From contig JAXMAR010000005.1 in the NCBI GenBank assembly GCA_046350295.1, forward strand, positions 62,001 to 126,000: a stretch of 64,000 nucleotides of DNA, read 5' to 3'. Position numbers and translations under genes: made by a program. Origin of the DNA: JAXMAR01 sp046350295. Its GTDB lineage: Bacteria; Planctomycetota; Planctomycetia; Gemmatales; Gemmataceae. Position 1 is the first letter of the stretch. Each line of letters opens with the position of its first letter. Below, piece after piece: positions 51,739-60,787 of this stretch. The notes beneath the pieces were generated by a model. The model was not told the origin of the DNA and did no database searches. It was given only the letters and a program-made list of their open reading frames with translations.

Positions 51739-54611
51739 CACGGTTCTTCGTCTGCCTGCTACTGGCTCTCGTGCTCGCGGGTCGCGTGTGCGCCCAAACC
51801 AAGGAAGCCGGCCTCCTCTTCTTCGAGCAGAAGATCCGCCCCGTCCTCGCCGAGAACTGCTACAAGTGCCACTCGCTGGCGGCCAAGAAGGAACGCGGCG
51901 GCCTCCGGCTCGACACGCGGCAAGGGCTCCTCGACGGCGGCGACACCGGCCCGGCCATCGTCCCCGGTAAGCCGAAGGCGAGCCTGCTGATCAAGGCGAT
52001 CCGGCACGATGGCAAGCTGAAGATGCCGCCGATGGCGAAGCTGGCGGACACCGTCGTCGCGGATTTCGAAAAGTGGATCGCCATGGGGGCGCCCGATCCG
52101 CGCGACGGCGCCGGGACGGTCGCCAAGGGCGGCATCGACATCGAGGCGGGCCGCAAGCTCTGGTGCTATCAGCCGCCGAAGATGCCGGCCGTACCCGACG
52201 TGAAGGACAAGGCCTGGCCGCTGGGCGACATCGATCGCTTCCTCCTCGCCCGCCGCGAGAAGGAGGGGCTCGGCGCCTTCCCCCAGGCCGACCGCGCCAC
52301 GCTGATGCGCCGGGCCAGCTACGCCCTCATCGGTTTGCCGCCCACGCCCGCGGAGATCGACGCCTTCGTCGCCGACAAGGCGGACGATCTCGAAGCGTTC
52401 GCGAAGGTCGTCGACCGCCTGCTCGCCTCGCCCCACTTCGGCGAGCGCTGGGGCCGGCACTGGCTCGACCTGGCCCGCTATGCCGAGTCGTCCGGCGGCG
52501 GGCGGTCGCTCCTGTTCAAGGACGCCTGGCGTTACCGCGACTATGTCATCCAGGCCTTCAACGACGACATGCCGTTCACGCAGTTCATCCTCGAGCAGAT
52601 CGCCGGCGACCTTCTCAAGGCGAAGACGCCCGAGGAGCGGCGCCGCCTCTTGATCGCCACCGCGTTCCTCCTGCTTGGCCCGCACAACTACGAGCGCCAG
52701 GACAAGCCGACCCTCGAGATGGACATCATCGACGAGCAGATCGACACCCTCGGCAAGGCGTTTCTGGGCCAGACCATCGGCTGCGCCCGCTGCCACGATC
52801 ACAAGTTCGACCCCATCCCGACGCGCGACTACTACGCCCTGGCCGGCATCTTCAAGAGCACGAAGTTCATCGTGCACGACAACGTCTCGCGCTGGAACGA
52901 GGTGAACCTCCCGGCCGCGCCGAAGCTGGAGAAGGAAATCGCCAAGGCCGAGGCCGACATCGCTGCTCTTCAAGTCCGCCTCGCCGCCCTCAAGGCCGAG
53001 GCGAAGAAGATGGGCAAGCTTGGGGACGACCTCGTTCTCGTCAAAGGCCCCATCGATCCGAAGACTTTGCCCGGCATCGTCGTCGACGACAAGCAAGCGA
53101 AGGTCGTCGGGTCGTGGAAGCACTCGACCTACAGCGGCAACTACATCGGCGCCGGCTATCTCTATGACGACCGCGGCTTCAAGGATCAGAAGACCGTCAC
53201 CTTCCAGCCGGAATTCAAGAAGAGCGGTTTCTACGAGGTCCGCCTCGCCTACGTGCCGCACACGAACCGGGCCGACAACGTCGCCGTCCGCATCTTCCAC
53301 GCCGACGGCGACAAGATCGTCCGCGTCAATCAACAGAAGATCCCGCCCATCGACGGCCGCTTCATCTCGCTGGGCCGCTACCGCTTCGAGGAAGGGGATC
53401 AGTGGTTCGTGATGGTGCTGACGGAAAAGGCGAACGGACATGTGGTAGCGGACGCGGTGCAGTTCCTGCCGGACGAGGCGATCAAGAAGGCGCCGTCGCC
53501 CGCGAAGGCCGAGGCGCCGAAAGGGGACATCCTGGCCGAGATCAAGTCGCTCGAGGAGGAGCTGAAGCGCAAACAGACGTTCGCGCCGAAGCGGCCGACC
53601 GCGATGGGCGTGAGCGACGCGGACAAGATCGACGACTTCTACGTCTGCATCCGCGGCCTCGTCGCCAACAAGGGGGAGACGGCGCCGCGCGGCTTCCTCC
53701 AGGTGGCGCTGCGCGGCCCGGCGCCGAAGCTGTCGAAGAAGGAGAGCGGCCGCCGCGAGTTGGCGGAATGGATGGCCAGCCCGGACAACCCACTGACGGC
53801 CCGCGTCGCCGTCAACCGCATCTGGCATCACCTCTTCGGCGCCGGCATTGTCCGCACCGTCGACATCTTCGGCGCCACGGGGGAGACGCCGTCCCATCCG
53901 GAGCTGCTCGACTACCTCGCGCTCCGCTTCATCGCCAACGGCTGGTCCTTCAAGAAGACGATCCGCGAGATGATGCTGACGCGCTCGTACATGATGGCGA
54001 GCGACGCCAGGCACGCTCCGCATGCCGACAAGGCGCCCGCCTGGCTGGAGACGGCGCGCAAGATCGACCCGGAAAACCGCCTGCTCTGGAAGATGAACCG
54101 GCAAAGGCTCGAAGCCGAGGCGATCCGCGACACGATGCTCGCCGTCGCCGGCACGTTGGATCCGGCCCTCCACGGCCCCGGCATGAAGGCGGGCACGACC
54201 GCCGAGCGCGACTACCAGTTCACCGACACGCGCCGCAGCGTCTACACGCCGATCTTCCGCAACCGCCTGCTCGAGCTGTTCGAGGTCTTCGACTTCGCCG
54301 ACCCCAACACCTGCAACGGCCGGCGCACCAGCAGCACGGTCTCCACCCAGGCCCTGTTCCTCTTGAACAGCCCGTTCGTGATGGAGCAGGCGCGGCACGC
54401 CGCCGAACGCCTGCTCGCCGAAAAGGGCCTGAGCGACAAGGAGCGCCTGGCAAAGGCCTACCGCGACGCCCTGGGCCGGCCGCCCAGCGCGGCCGAGGAG
54501 AAGCTGGCGCTGGCGTACCTGGCGCGGGCCAGCGCGGACGCCCGCGCGGCGGCCTGGGAACGCGTCTATCAGGTGATCTTCGCCTGCATCGACTTTCGCT
54601 ACGTCGAGTGA
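51735..54611 (+). CDS. planctomycete cytochrome c / DUF1549 / DUF1553 (PSD1) protein
   Basis: A 958-residue exported protein; signal peptide F-F-V-C-L-L-L-A-L-V-L-A-G. The N-terminal PSCyt1 domain has a heme-binding C-Y-K-C-H near residue 38 with E-Q-K-I-R-P-V-L-A-E-N before it. DUF1549 follows (R-W-G-R-H-W-L-D-L-A-R-Y-A-E-S) with a second C-x-x-C-H (C-A-R-C-H-D-H-K-F-D-P). A central insert near 455-580 has a golvesin-like beta pattern (F-Y-E-V-R-L-A-Y-V-P-H-T-N-R-A-D-N). DUF1553 closes the protein (R-V-A-V-N-R-I-W-H-H-L-F-G; S-T-Q-A-L-F-L-L-N-S). Two hemes are predicted. Such proteins usually neighbour DUF1501 genes, as here. Confidence 0.93.
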   Translation: MTRFFVCLLLALVLAGRVCAQTKEAGLLFFEQKIRPVLAENCYKCHSLAAKKERGGLRLDTRQGLLDGGDTGPAIVPGKPKASLLIKAIRHDGKLKMPPMAKLADTVVADFEKWIAMGAPDPRDGAGTVAKGGIDIEAGRKLWCYQPPKMPAVPDVKDKAWPLGDIDRFLLARREKEGLGAFPQADRATLMRRASYALIGLPPTPAEIDAFVADKADDLEAFAKVVDRLLASPHFGERWGRHWLDLARYAESSGGGRSLLFKDAWRYRDYVIQAFNDDMPFTQFILEQIAGDLLKAKTPEERRRLLIATAFLLLGPHNYERQDKPTLEMDIIDEQIDTLGKAFLGQTIGCARCHDHKFDPIPTRDYYALAGIFKSTKFIVHDNVSRWNEVNLPAAPKLEKEIAKAEADIAALQVRLAALKAEAKKMGKLGDDLVLVKGPIDPKTLPGIVVDDKQAKVVGSWKHSTYSGNYIGAGYLYDDRGFKDQKTVTFQPEFKKSGFYEVRLAYVPHTNRADNVAVRIFHADGDKIVRVNQQKIPPIDGRFISLGRYRFEEGDQWFVMVLTEKANGHVVADAVQFLPDEAIKKAPSPAKAEAPKGDILAEIKSLEEELKRKQTFAPKRPTAMGVSDADKIDDFYVCIRGLVANKGETAPRGFLQVALRGPAPKLSKKESGRRELAEWMASPDNPLTARVAVNRIWHHLFGAGIVRTVDIFGATGETPSHPELLDYLALRFIANGWSFKKTIREMMLTRSYMMASDARHAPHADKAPAWLETARKIDPENRLLWKMNRQRLEAEAIRDTMLAVAGTLDPALHGPGMKAGTTAERDYQFTDTRRSVYTPIFRNRLLELFEVFDFADPNTCNGRRTSSTVSTQALFLLNSPFVMEQARHAAERLLAEKGLSDKERLAKAYRDALGRPPSAAEEKLALAYLARASADARAAAWERVYQVIFACIDFRYVE

Positions 54612-54668
54612 CGGCCGGGGACCCTGTGCCGTGCCGTGTTCATCAAGAGGGTCTGTTCCGGAAGAGTC

Positions 54669-57600
54669 ATGCCTTTCGCCGTCATCTGTTCCCGTTGTCA
54701 AGCCCGGCAAAACGCCAGCGCCGACCGGGCTGGTCAAACGATCCTCTGTTGCCAGTGTGGGCGCCCATTGCGCGTTCCGACAGAGGGTCCGCGCCTGCTG
54801 CAAATCCTGCTTATCGCCGTCGGAGTGACTCTACTCGGAGTCGCGCTGGTGGCGTTTTCTCTCGCGCTCAAGATCGTGATCGAGTTAACGCCAAATGCCG
54901 AGAGACGGCCGGCGCCGGGGCACGCTCTGGTGAAGCCCCCGGAGAAGCCCCCGGAGAAGGACCAGGCCAGCAAGGAGCCGGCGCCCGAGAAAGATCCGCT
55001 CGAAGAGAATCCGGCTCTGGAGGCTCTGATCAAGGAGGGACAAATCAAGGCGGAGAAGAAACGCTTCTTCAAGAACCCGGCGACATTCCCGCCACCGCTC
55101 ATCCCACCGGCGGATGCGAACGCCGTTGACCTCCACTCGCCCGACCTGAAGAGCGATCGGACGACCGTGCTGCTCCCTGGGCCGATCAAGCAGGTGGCCG
55201 TCGGCGGCGCCGGGCGTTTTTTGATCTTCTTGTTGCCGCGCCTCGAGTCCCTGGCGGTGTTCGATGTCAACGAAGCGCGCATCGTCAAATACCTGCCGGC
55301 TCCATCGGGAGATGTGCTCCTCGCCGCGGGCCTGGAGAAGCTGGTCATCGTCGAGCCAGCCAGCGCACGGATCGAGCGCTGGAGCCTCAAGACGTTCAAG
55401 CGCGAAGCGATCGGACACATCCCCTTGCGGTCGCCTCCGGTCGCGCTGGCCATGGGCCGCTCTTCCCACGGGCCGCTGTTGCTGCGGAGCGCCCTCCCTG
55501 TCGGGGAAAGCGACCTGTGCTTCTTCGACATCGCCTCCTTCAAGCGCTTCGAGTATCCTGGCATGGGATTGCTGGCGCGGTACCCGGTGCTCACCGCCTC
55601 CGCCGCTGGGCGCCTTTTCACTGCCGTGGAGCCCGGCGCCACGGGACATGGCCTCATTGCGCTCGAGGACGCCAGGGCCAGAGTCATCACCGGCGTCCCG
55701 GGGCACGGCATCCTTATTCCATCGGCCGACGGGCGGGACCTCTATACGTTCAAGACGATCCGCAATGAAAAGCGCGACGTCAAGTTCGAGTTAGCGGCCG
55801 ATTGGGCGCGACCCATTCATTTGTTGCCGGCCTATCAGGGCCCGTTCTTTCTGGCTCTACGCAGCGGTGGGGGTATCGATGGGAAGCCCGATCCGGCCCA
55901 GCTCGGGGTCTACATTCCCGGTCCGAGCAAGTTCGCCCTTCAGTATGTGAAGGATCCCGACCTGATCGCCCCGGGCGAGGATCCGTTCGCCTTTGAGCCG
56001 CAACGTCTTTCGATTGACCGGCGCGTGCACCTGATTCCTCAGGCCAGTCTTCTCGTCATCATTCCGCCCGGCCTCGATCGACTCCATCTGCATCGTCTGC
56101 CTGTTCCAACCCTGCTCAAAGCGAGCACGGATCATTACCTTTTCGCTGAATCGGCGCCGCCGACCTTCGCCGTCCGCGGGCAGGATTTCTCCTATGCGGT
56201 CCGTGTTCAGTCGAGCTCGGGTGGCGTCAAGACCCGTTTGGAAAAGGGACCCGAAGGAATGAGCCTCACCCCGGACCATTGGCTGCACTGGCGCGTTCCG
56301 AAGAAGGGACTCGACAAGACGGCGATCACGCTTGCCATCACGGACAAATCGGGCGTCGAGGTTCTTCACCGCTTCGAGCTGACACTGCTGGACGAACCCC
56401 CTTCGGACAGGAGCTTCGTCTTCAGCGAAGGCGCGGCCGAAACGCCGCCCCGTCTGGTCCGTCGCCCCAGGCCGTTCGCGGACATCCCCCCTCCGGACAT
56501 CACTCCGCCCAGTCTCGACGAGGAAGTGGCGACAATCCCCGTGCCGGCCTTCGACTCCTTTGCCGGCGCGGGACGCGGCCGTTTCTTGATCCTGGCCCAC
56601 AAAGAACCCAGGAGACTCGGGCTATTCGATGTGAGCGCGGCCAGGATCGTGCACCAGTTTCCGGTCAGCGACAACACCTTCCACTTCACCGCCGGATCGA
56701 CCAAGCTGGTGATCGCGTATCCCAGGGCGAAGGTGATCCAGCGCTGGGACCTGTTGACGCGCGAAAAGGAGATGGAGGAGCGCCTGGACGTCGATGACGT
56801 TCGCGTCATGCGCATGGGGTCCGATTCGCAGGGGCCTGTCCTCATGCACGCCAAACAGGACGGCAAGGAGAGAATGCAGCTTCTCGATCTGCAAACGCTC
56901 CGAGCCATCCCTCTGATTAACCCGGAACGGAGCGGGCCCTTCACGCGCGTGTCCGCGGACGGGCTCACCTTTGGCGGACCTTCCCGCTGCGCTACGCTCA
57001 ACGACCTTTGGCTGGACGTGAACCCGGTGAGCGGCGCCCGACACGTGGCGCCGAGCGAGGACGGCCGCTACCTCTACTTCGGCGATGGTCTGGCATCCAG
57101 CGCAGGCGCGGCGCGTACGGCCTTCAAGGAGCTTCATCGCTGTTTCTGCGCCCCGGCGGAGCACGGGCCTTACTTCGTGAGCTTCACGACCTTGGTGGGC
57201 GCCGAACCGCCCGGGATGCTCCGGCTCCACCTGGAAGACGAGGCGACCCCATTCGCCCGTCTGCCCGACGTCGTCGCCTGGGACCGCGCCGTCTTCGCGG
57301 ACGAGCGCCGCAACGCCGACCAGCGCATCCGCTTGATTCCCGAAGGGAAGGTCCTCCTTCTCCTTCCACCCACGGACGATCAGATCATTCTTCACAAGGT
57401 CGATGCGGAGGCCCTCCTTGCCGTGGCGAAGATGGCCTACCTTTTCTTTTCCTCGCGCCCGCCGCGCGCCGGCGCCGCGGGCGCCCGCTTCCAGTACAAG
57501 CCGGCGTTGACCTCGAGCGGGCCGGTATCGCTCCATCTCGAAGCCGGACCGGAGGGGATGACGTTGGGCAAGGGCGGTCTGCTCAGCTGGGACGTCCCAC

Positions 57601-57707
57601 CGGATGGGGCGGGCAAGGAGTTCCTCGTCATCCTGCGTGCGGCCACGGAAGAGCGCGAGGCCTTCCATTCTTTCCGTGTCTACGTCAAGGCGGCCGGTGG
57701 GAGTTGA
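54669..57707 (+). CDS. membrane protein with zinc ribbon and duplicated propeller-like halves
   Basis: About 1,012 residues from ATG 54669 (54636 is an alternative). A cytoplasmic zinc ribbon (C-S-R-C ... C-C-Q-C-G-R-P) is followed by a membrane helix (I-L-L-I-A-V-G-V-T-L-L-G-V-A-L-V) and a Pro/Glu/Lys-rich linker. The extracytoplasmic part is an internal duplication. Copy 1 opens with G-G-A-G-R-F-L-I-F-L-L-P and closes with L-E-K-G-P-E-G-M-S-L-T. Copy 2 opens with G-A-G-R-G-R-F-L-I-L-A-H and closes with L-E-A-G-P-E-G-M-T-L-G. Each looks like a beta-propeller plus an Ig-like domain. No family recognised; a surface binding role is inferred. Confidence 0.78.
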   Translation: MPFAVICSRCQARQNASADRAGQTILCCQCGRPLRVPTEGPRLLQILLIAVGVTLLGVALVAFSLALKIVIELTPNAERRPAPGHALVKPPEKPPEKDQASKEPAPEKDPLEENPALEALIKEGQIKAEKKRFFKNPATFPPPLIPPADANAVDLHSPDLKSDRTTVLLPGPIKQVAVGGAGRFLIFLLPRLESLAVFDVNEARIVKYLPAPSGDVLLAAGLEKLVIVEPASARIERWSLKTFKREAIGHIPLRSPPVALAMGRSSHGPLLLRSALPVGESDLCFFDIASFKRFEYPGMGLLARYPVLTASAAGRLFTAVEPGATGHGLIALEDARARVITGVPGHGILIPSADGRDLYTFKTIRNEKRDVKFELAADWARPIHLLPAYQGPFFLALRSGGGIDGKPDPAQLGVYIPGPSKFALQYVKDPDLIAPGEDPFAFEPQRLSIDRRVHLIPQASLLVIIPPGLDRLHLHRLPVPTLLKASTDHYLFAESAPPTFAVRGQDFSYAVRVQSSSGGVKTRLEKGPEGMSLTPDHWLHWRVPKKGLDKTAITLAITDKSGVEVLHRFELTLLDEPPSDRSFVFSEGAAETPPRLVRRPRPFADIPPPDITPPSLDEEVATIPVPAFDSFAGAGRGRFLILAHKEPRRLGLFDVSAARIVHQFPVSDNTFHFTAGSTKLVIAYPRAKVIQRWDLLTREKEMEERLDVDDVRVMRMGSDSQGPVLMHAKQDGKERMQLLDLQTLRAIPLINPERSGPFTRVSADGLTFGGPSRCATLNDLWLDVNPVSGARHVAPSEDGRYLYFGDGLASSAGAARTAFKELHRCFCAPAEHGPYFVSFTTLVGAEPPGMLRLHLEDEATPFARLPDVVAWDRAVFADERRNADQRIRLIPEGKVLLLLPPTDDQIILHKVDAEALLAVAKMAYLFFSSRPPRAGAAGARFQYKPALTSSGPVSLHLEAGPEGMTLGKGGLLSWDVPPDGAGKEFLVILRAATEEREAFHSFRVYVKAAGGS

Positions 57708-57753
57708 GTGCGTCGCACAGACGTCGACTCACGACGACGAAAGCTGAGCCCGC

Positions 57754-58311
57754 TTACCTCGTCTCCCTGTGCTTCTTCCCCAGTGTCTTCCGCAGCGTCG
57801 AATAATCCTCCCGGCTCATCCCCTCCCCGTCAAAAATCACCGTCTCGATGTTCGGCAGCGTCAAGAGCGACGCCGGCAGCCGCGGCAGCGTCGAGCCCGT
57901 CAAGTCGAGCACCTTCAGAGACGCCAATCCGCTGAACACCCCGTCCGGCAACAGGCCAAGCTCTTCATCGATGATCAGCTCCTCCAGGCTCGACAGGTGC
58001 GAGAAGACCTTGACGCCGATCGCGATCGGGTCGGTCGGCCGCCCTTCGTTGTGCAATAGCGAATAGAAGTGCAGCTTCTTCAGCTTCGTCAAGCCGGCGA
58101 AATCGTTGTCCTTGAACGACTTGATGTGAATGTGCGGCAGGTTCAGCTCCGTCACGGTCGCCAGATCCGCCGCCGTGATCGCCGCGCCGCTCTTCTTGAG
58201 CGCCCTCTCCAGCGCCACGCAGACCGGCTTGGACCGGTCGCGAACGTTCGGCGCCGGCGCCTGACCAAACGCCAGTGGCGTCACGACAGCAGACAGCAAA
58301 AGCGCTTTCAT
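57754..58311 (-). CDS. secreted leucine-rich-type protein, paralogue 1
   Basis: A 185-residue protein from ATG 58311 with a signal peptide (L-L-L-S-A-V-V-T-P-L-A-F-G). Leucine-rich units follow: L-N-L-P-H-I-H-I-K-S-F-K-D, L-T-K-L-K-K-L-H-F-Y-S, L-S-S-L-E-E-L-I-I-D, F-S-G-L-A-S-L-K-V-L-D-L-T-G-S-T-L-P-R-L-P. It is a close tandem paralogue of the gene at 58366-58923, of the same length and with a near-identical repeat order. The function is unknown; an extracytoplasmic binding role is inferred. Confidence 0.8.
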   Translation of the reverse strand: MKALLLSAVVTPLAFGQAPAPNVRDRSKPVCVALERALKKSGAAITAADLATVTELNLPHIHIKSFKDNDFAGLTKLKKLHFYSLLHNEGRPTDPIAIGVKVFSHLSSLEELIIDEELGLLPDGVFSGLASLKVLDLTGSTLPRLPASLLTLPNIETVIFDGEGMSREDYSTLRKTLGKKHRETR

Positions 58312-58365
58312 GCATCTCCCTTGGAGCGCAAGGGCGCTCGGAATCAGCCGGGGCGACATCGTCTC

Positions 58366-58923
58366 CTACCGTCTGCTCTTCAGCTTGGTCCCCAGCGTTT
58401 TCTTCAGCGTCTCGTAATCTTCCTTGCTCATCCCCCGCCCGTCAAAATAGACGGTCTCGATACTCGGCAGCGTCAAGAGCGACGCCGGCAGCCGCGGCAA
58501 GGTGGAGTTCGTCAAATCGAGGACCTTGAGCGATGTCAACCCGGAGAACACGCCGTCCGGCAAGCGCCCGAGTTGCTCGTTGATGACCAGCTCTTCGAGA
58601 TTCGACAGCGGCACGAATACCTTGTTCCCGATGGCGATCGGGTCCTCGGGCCGGCCCCGGTTGTGCAGCAGCGAGTAGAAGTGCAGCTTTCTCAGCCGCG
58701 TCAGACCCGCGAAATCGTTGTCCTTGAACGACGGGATGTGGATGTGCGGCAGCTTCAGCTCCGTCACCTTCTCCAGGTCCGCGGCGGTGATGTCGAAGGC
58801 CCGCTTGGTCAGCGCTTGTTCCAAGGCGACGCTGACGGGCTTCGAGCGATCGGCGACGCTCGGCATCGGCGCTTGAGCGACAGCAAAAGGGGACAGGACG
58901 GCTGAAAGCAGAAGGGTTTTCAT
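58366..58923 (-). CDS. secreted leucine-rich-type protein, paralogue 2
   Basis: A 185-residue protein from ATG 58923, with signal peptide L-L-L-S-A-V-L-S-P-F-A-V-A. It aligns end to end with the neighbour downstream: both share R-S-K-P-V-x-V-A-L-E, D-I-T-A-A-D-L, P-H-I-H-I, F-K-D-N-D-F-A-G-L-T and L-P-D-G-V-F-S-G-L. The gap between the two is 54 bases, on the same strand, consistent with a recent tandem duplication and one transcript. Upstream sequence to 59094 is open but not conserved. Confidence 0.8.
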   Translation of the reverse strand: MKTLLLSAVLSPFAVAQAPMPSVADRSKPVSVALEQALTKRAFDITAADLEKVTELKLPHIHIPSFKDNDFAGLTRLRKLHFYSLLHNRGRPEDPIAIGNKVFVPLSNLEELVINEQLGRLPDGVFSGLTSLKVLDLTNSTLPRLPASLLTLPSIETVYFDGRGMSKEDYETLKKTLGTKLKSRR

Positions 58924-59077
58924 GGGCTTCCCGCAGTTGGATTGTCGCGATCGGACCGGCCTTGCCTCGAACCGGCCTCCTGCAAACAAAAGCGGGAGCG
59001 CCGTGTCGCGGCCGCCAAAAAATGCGGGAAGAAAAGACGCCGCTCGCTGGAAGCGCTGGCATGCGCCGCGCGTTGTC

Positions 59078-59340
59078 TCAATCATGAGCCACAAGGTATA
59101 GCGTCAGCCCATCGGACAGCGCCCGGAACACGCCGATCGCTCCCAGTGGTGATCGCGGCGGATTCAGAGCCTTTTCGACGGGAGTCATGGCGAACCGCTC
59201 GGCGCTTCTCCAGGACCGGCAGCCGGCCGCACCCGAACGCGATGACGGCCCCGCAGGGAAGATCGTGCGGATCGAGCACGCGCCGCAACCGCTCCTCCAT
59301 GGGCGACTTGCCTGTCTTGACACGCTTCTTGAGGGATCCC
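59078..59340 (-). pseudogene. small hypothetical protein, probable frameshift
   Basis: One frame gives E-E-R-L-R-R-V-L-D-P-H-D-L-P-C-G-A-V-I-A-F-G-C-G-R-L-P-V-L-E-K. After a slip near 59205 another gives E-R-F-A-M-T-P-V-E-K-A-L-N-P-P-R-S-P-L-G-A-I-G-V-F-R-A-L-S-D-G-L-T-L-Y-L-V. Together they look like one compact protein of about 80 residues, of unknown family. Confidence 0.4.
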
Positions 59341-59371
59341 CGATTGCGCCGCGGGCGCCGCCGCGGATGGT

Positions 59372-59923
59372 CTAATCGCGTTTCTTCTTGGCCGGCTTCT
59401 TCGCCTTGGCCGACTTAGTCTTAGCCAACTTCGTCTTAGCCAACTTCGTCTTAGCCGACTTTGGCTTGGCCGACTTTGGCTTAGCCAGCTGGGCCTTGGC
59501 CGGCTTCGCCTCAGTCGCAGCCTGTGGCGCTGGTCCATCGAGGTCGGCAAAAAATTGCCGGACGTCATGATTGTCGATTTTGCGGGCCAGCTCGACCGGC
59601 GAAACGCCGTGCGCGTTCTGGGCGAAGGGGTCTGCGCCATGCGAACGCAGCAGTTCGATGATTTCTCCATTCCCTCTGCAATTGAAGACGGCGGTCATGA
59701 GCGGTGTATTGCCGTGGCCGTTCCGAATGTCAACCTCGGCGCCATGTTCGAGGAGAAGGCGGGCTGCGGCCAACTTCCCGTCTTGCGCGGCAAGATGGAG
59801 GGCGGTCCAGCCCGATCGATCCTGGAGGTTCGCCGATGTCCCATTGCCTTCATTCCGCGTCGTTCCTGGGCGGACAGACGAACAAATCGAGGACGATCGG
59901 CAGCTCCTTGTCCTCCTGTCCAA
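59372..59923 (-). CDS. ankyrin-repeat protein with lysine/alanine-rich tail
   Basis: Up to 183 residues. Three ankyrin units are visible: S-G-W-T-A-L-H-L-A-A-Q-D-G-K-L-A-A-A-R-L-L-L, H-G-N-T-P-L-M-T-A-V-F-N and H-G-V-S-P-V-E-L-A-R. The last 50 residues are a basic tract of A-K-P-K-S-A-K and A-K-T-K-L-A-K copies resembling histone H1 C-termini, suggesting nucleic-acid binding. The first 30 residues overlap the upstream gene by 74 bases and are not ankyrin-like, so the true start may be further inside, at a non-ATG codon. It is coupled to the gene at 59850-60422. Confidence 0.75.
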   Translation of the reverse strand: MDRRTRSCRSSSICSSVRPGTTRNEGNGTSANLQDRSGWTALHLAAQDGKLAAARLLLEHGAEVDIRNGHGNTPLMTAVFNCRGNGEIIELLRSHGADPFAQNAHGVSPVELARKIDNHDVRQFFADLDGPAPQAATEAKPAKAQLAKPKSAKPKSAKTKLAKTKLAKTKSAKAKKPAKKKRD

Positions 59924-60422
59924 AGACGAGAATCAGCCGGGCGTTGGTCAACGGCCAGACGGCGGTCAGTTCTCCGCCCCAGCCCAGCGGATACGCTGCC
60001 ACGCTTCCCGGATCACGCGGGCGGCCACGGAAGACGGGCTTGCCCAGCACAGTCGTGATCTCTTTGACGGCCTTGTCAAAGTTCGCCTTGAACTCGGCGT
60101 GTCTTTGCTTGCAGACCTCGTTGTAGCGGCCGCTCTCGTGCAGGTAGACCTCGCCCATGTCCGCGGCGCCGAGGCACAATTGAAACTGCGACATCTCCTG
60201 ACCGCGAAAGTTGAAGCCGTAAGGGTGCTCCATCAACTCGCCCGGAAACTCCGGGTCCGGGGCCGGGAACTCCGGGTCGGGGGAGCGGTAGCCGACCCAG
60301 GTGTCCGAGCCAGTGGTCCGGTCGCTCAGGCCAAGCGCCGCGGCGATTTCCTCCATGCTCGCCCTGGTCCATGTCCAGCGGATCGGCTGGAGCTTCCGCA
60401 CGATCGGAGTGAGTTGACGCAT
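59850..60422 (-). CDS. hypothetical protein upstream of the ankyrin gene
   Basis: A 190-residue protein from ATG 60422, without signal or membrane segments. It has a helical start (I-R-W-T-W-T-R-A-S-M-E-E-I-A-A-A-L-G-L), a Pro/Glu-rich duplicated turn (P-D-P-E-F-P-A-P-D-P-E-F-P-G-E), a mixed middle (F-Q-L-C-L-G-A-A-D-M-G-E-V-Y-L) and a beta-rich end (A-R-L-I-L-V-F-G-Q-E-D-K-E-L-P-I-V-L-D). I do not recognise it. Overlap with the ankyrin gene suggests one operon and joint function. Confidence 0.6.
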   Translation of the reverse strand: MRQLTPIVRKLQPIRWTWTRASMEEIAAALGLSDRTTGSDTWVGYRSPDPEFPAPDPEFPGELMEHPYGFNFRGQEMSQFQLCLGAADMGEVYLHESGRYNEVCKQRHAEFKANFDKAVKEITTVLGKPVFRGRPRDPGSVAAYPLGWGGELTAVWPLTNARLILVFGQEDKELPIVLDLFVCPPRNDAE

Positions 60423-60445
60423 CGGATGTCCTTGTTGGGCGCCTT

Positions 60446-60787
60446 CACCCATCTTGTTCGAACTGAGACCGCATCGTCTCGCCGTCGCGGACGCCGCGCG
60501 ATTGTCGCTCAATCACCCAGCACGAATCATGCCTCGTCATCCCGATGTGCGGATAATGCGACCGCGCCTTCGGCGCCGCCAGCAGGATCAGCGTGGTGTG
60601 CAGCCCCACCGCGTCGTGGGTTCGCCGGATCAGCTCGCGGCCGACTCATCGCCGGGGGCGCGAGCCTGTGTCGCTATCGTTCGCCCCGTGGTTGTCCACT
60701 TTCGCGGTCCCGGACAACAGGCGCCTCGTCGACCAGGCTTTGAAGCGCACATTCTGATTCCTAGCCCAACGCGGACCCACGCCGACT
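60446..60787 (-). pseudogene. possible coding remnant
   Basis: On the minus strand near 60450-60640, one frame reads E-L-I-R-R-T-H-D-A-V-G-L-H-T-T-L-I-L-L-A-A-P-K-A-R-S-H-Y, which looks like genuine protein, but stops and frame changes surround it. The remainder to 60787 shows nothing clear. Confidence 0.3.

Noticed and set aside
51759..54803. 1,014-codon open frame antisense to the cytochrome/PSD1 gene
   Set aside because: The forward strand has heme motifs and DUF1549/DUF1553 signatures; the antisense product is Arg/Leu/Gly-rich with no domain.
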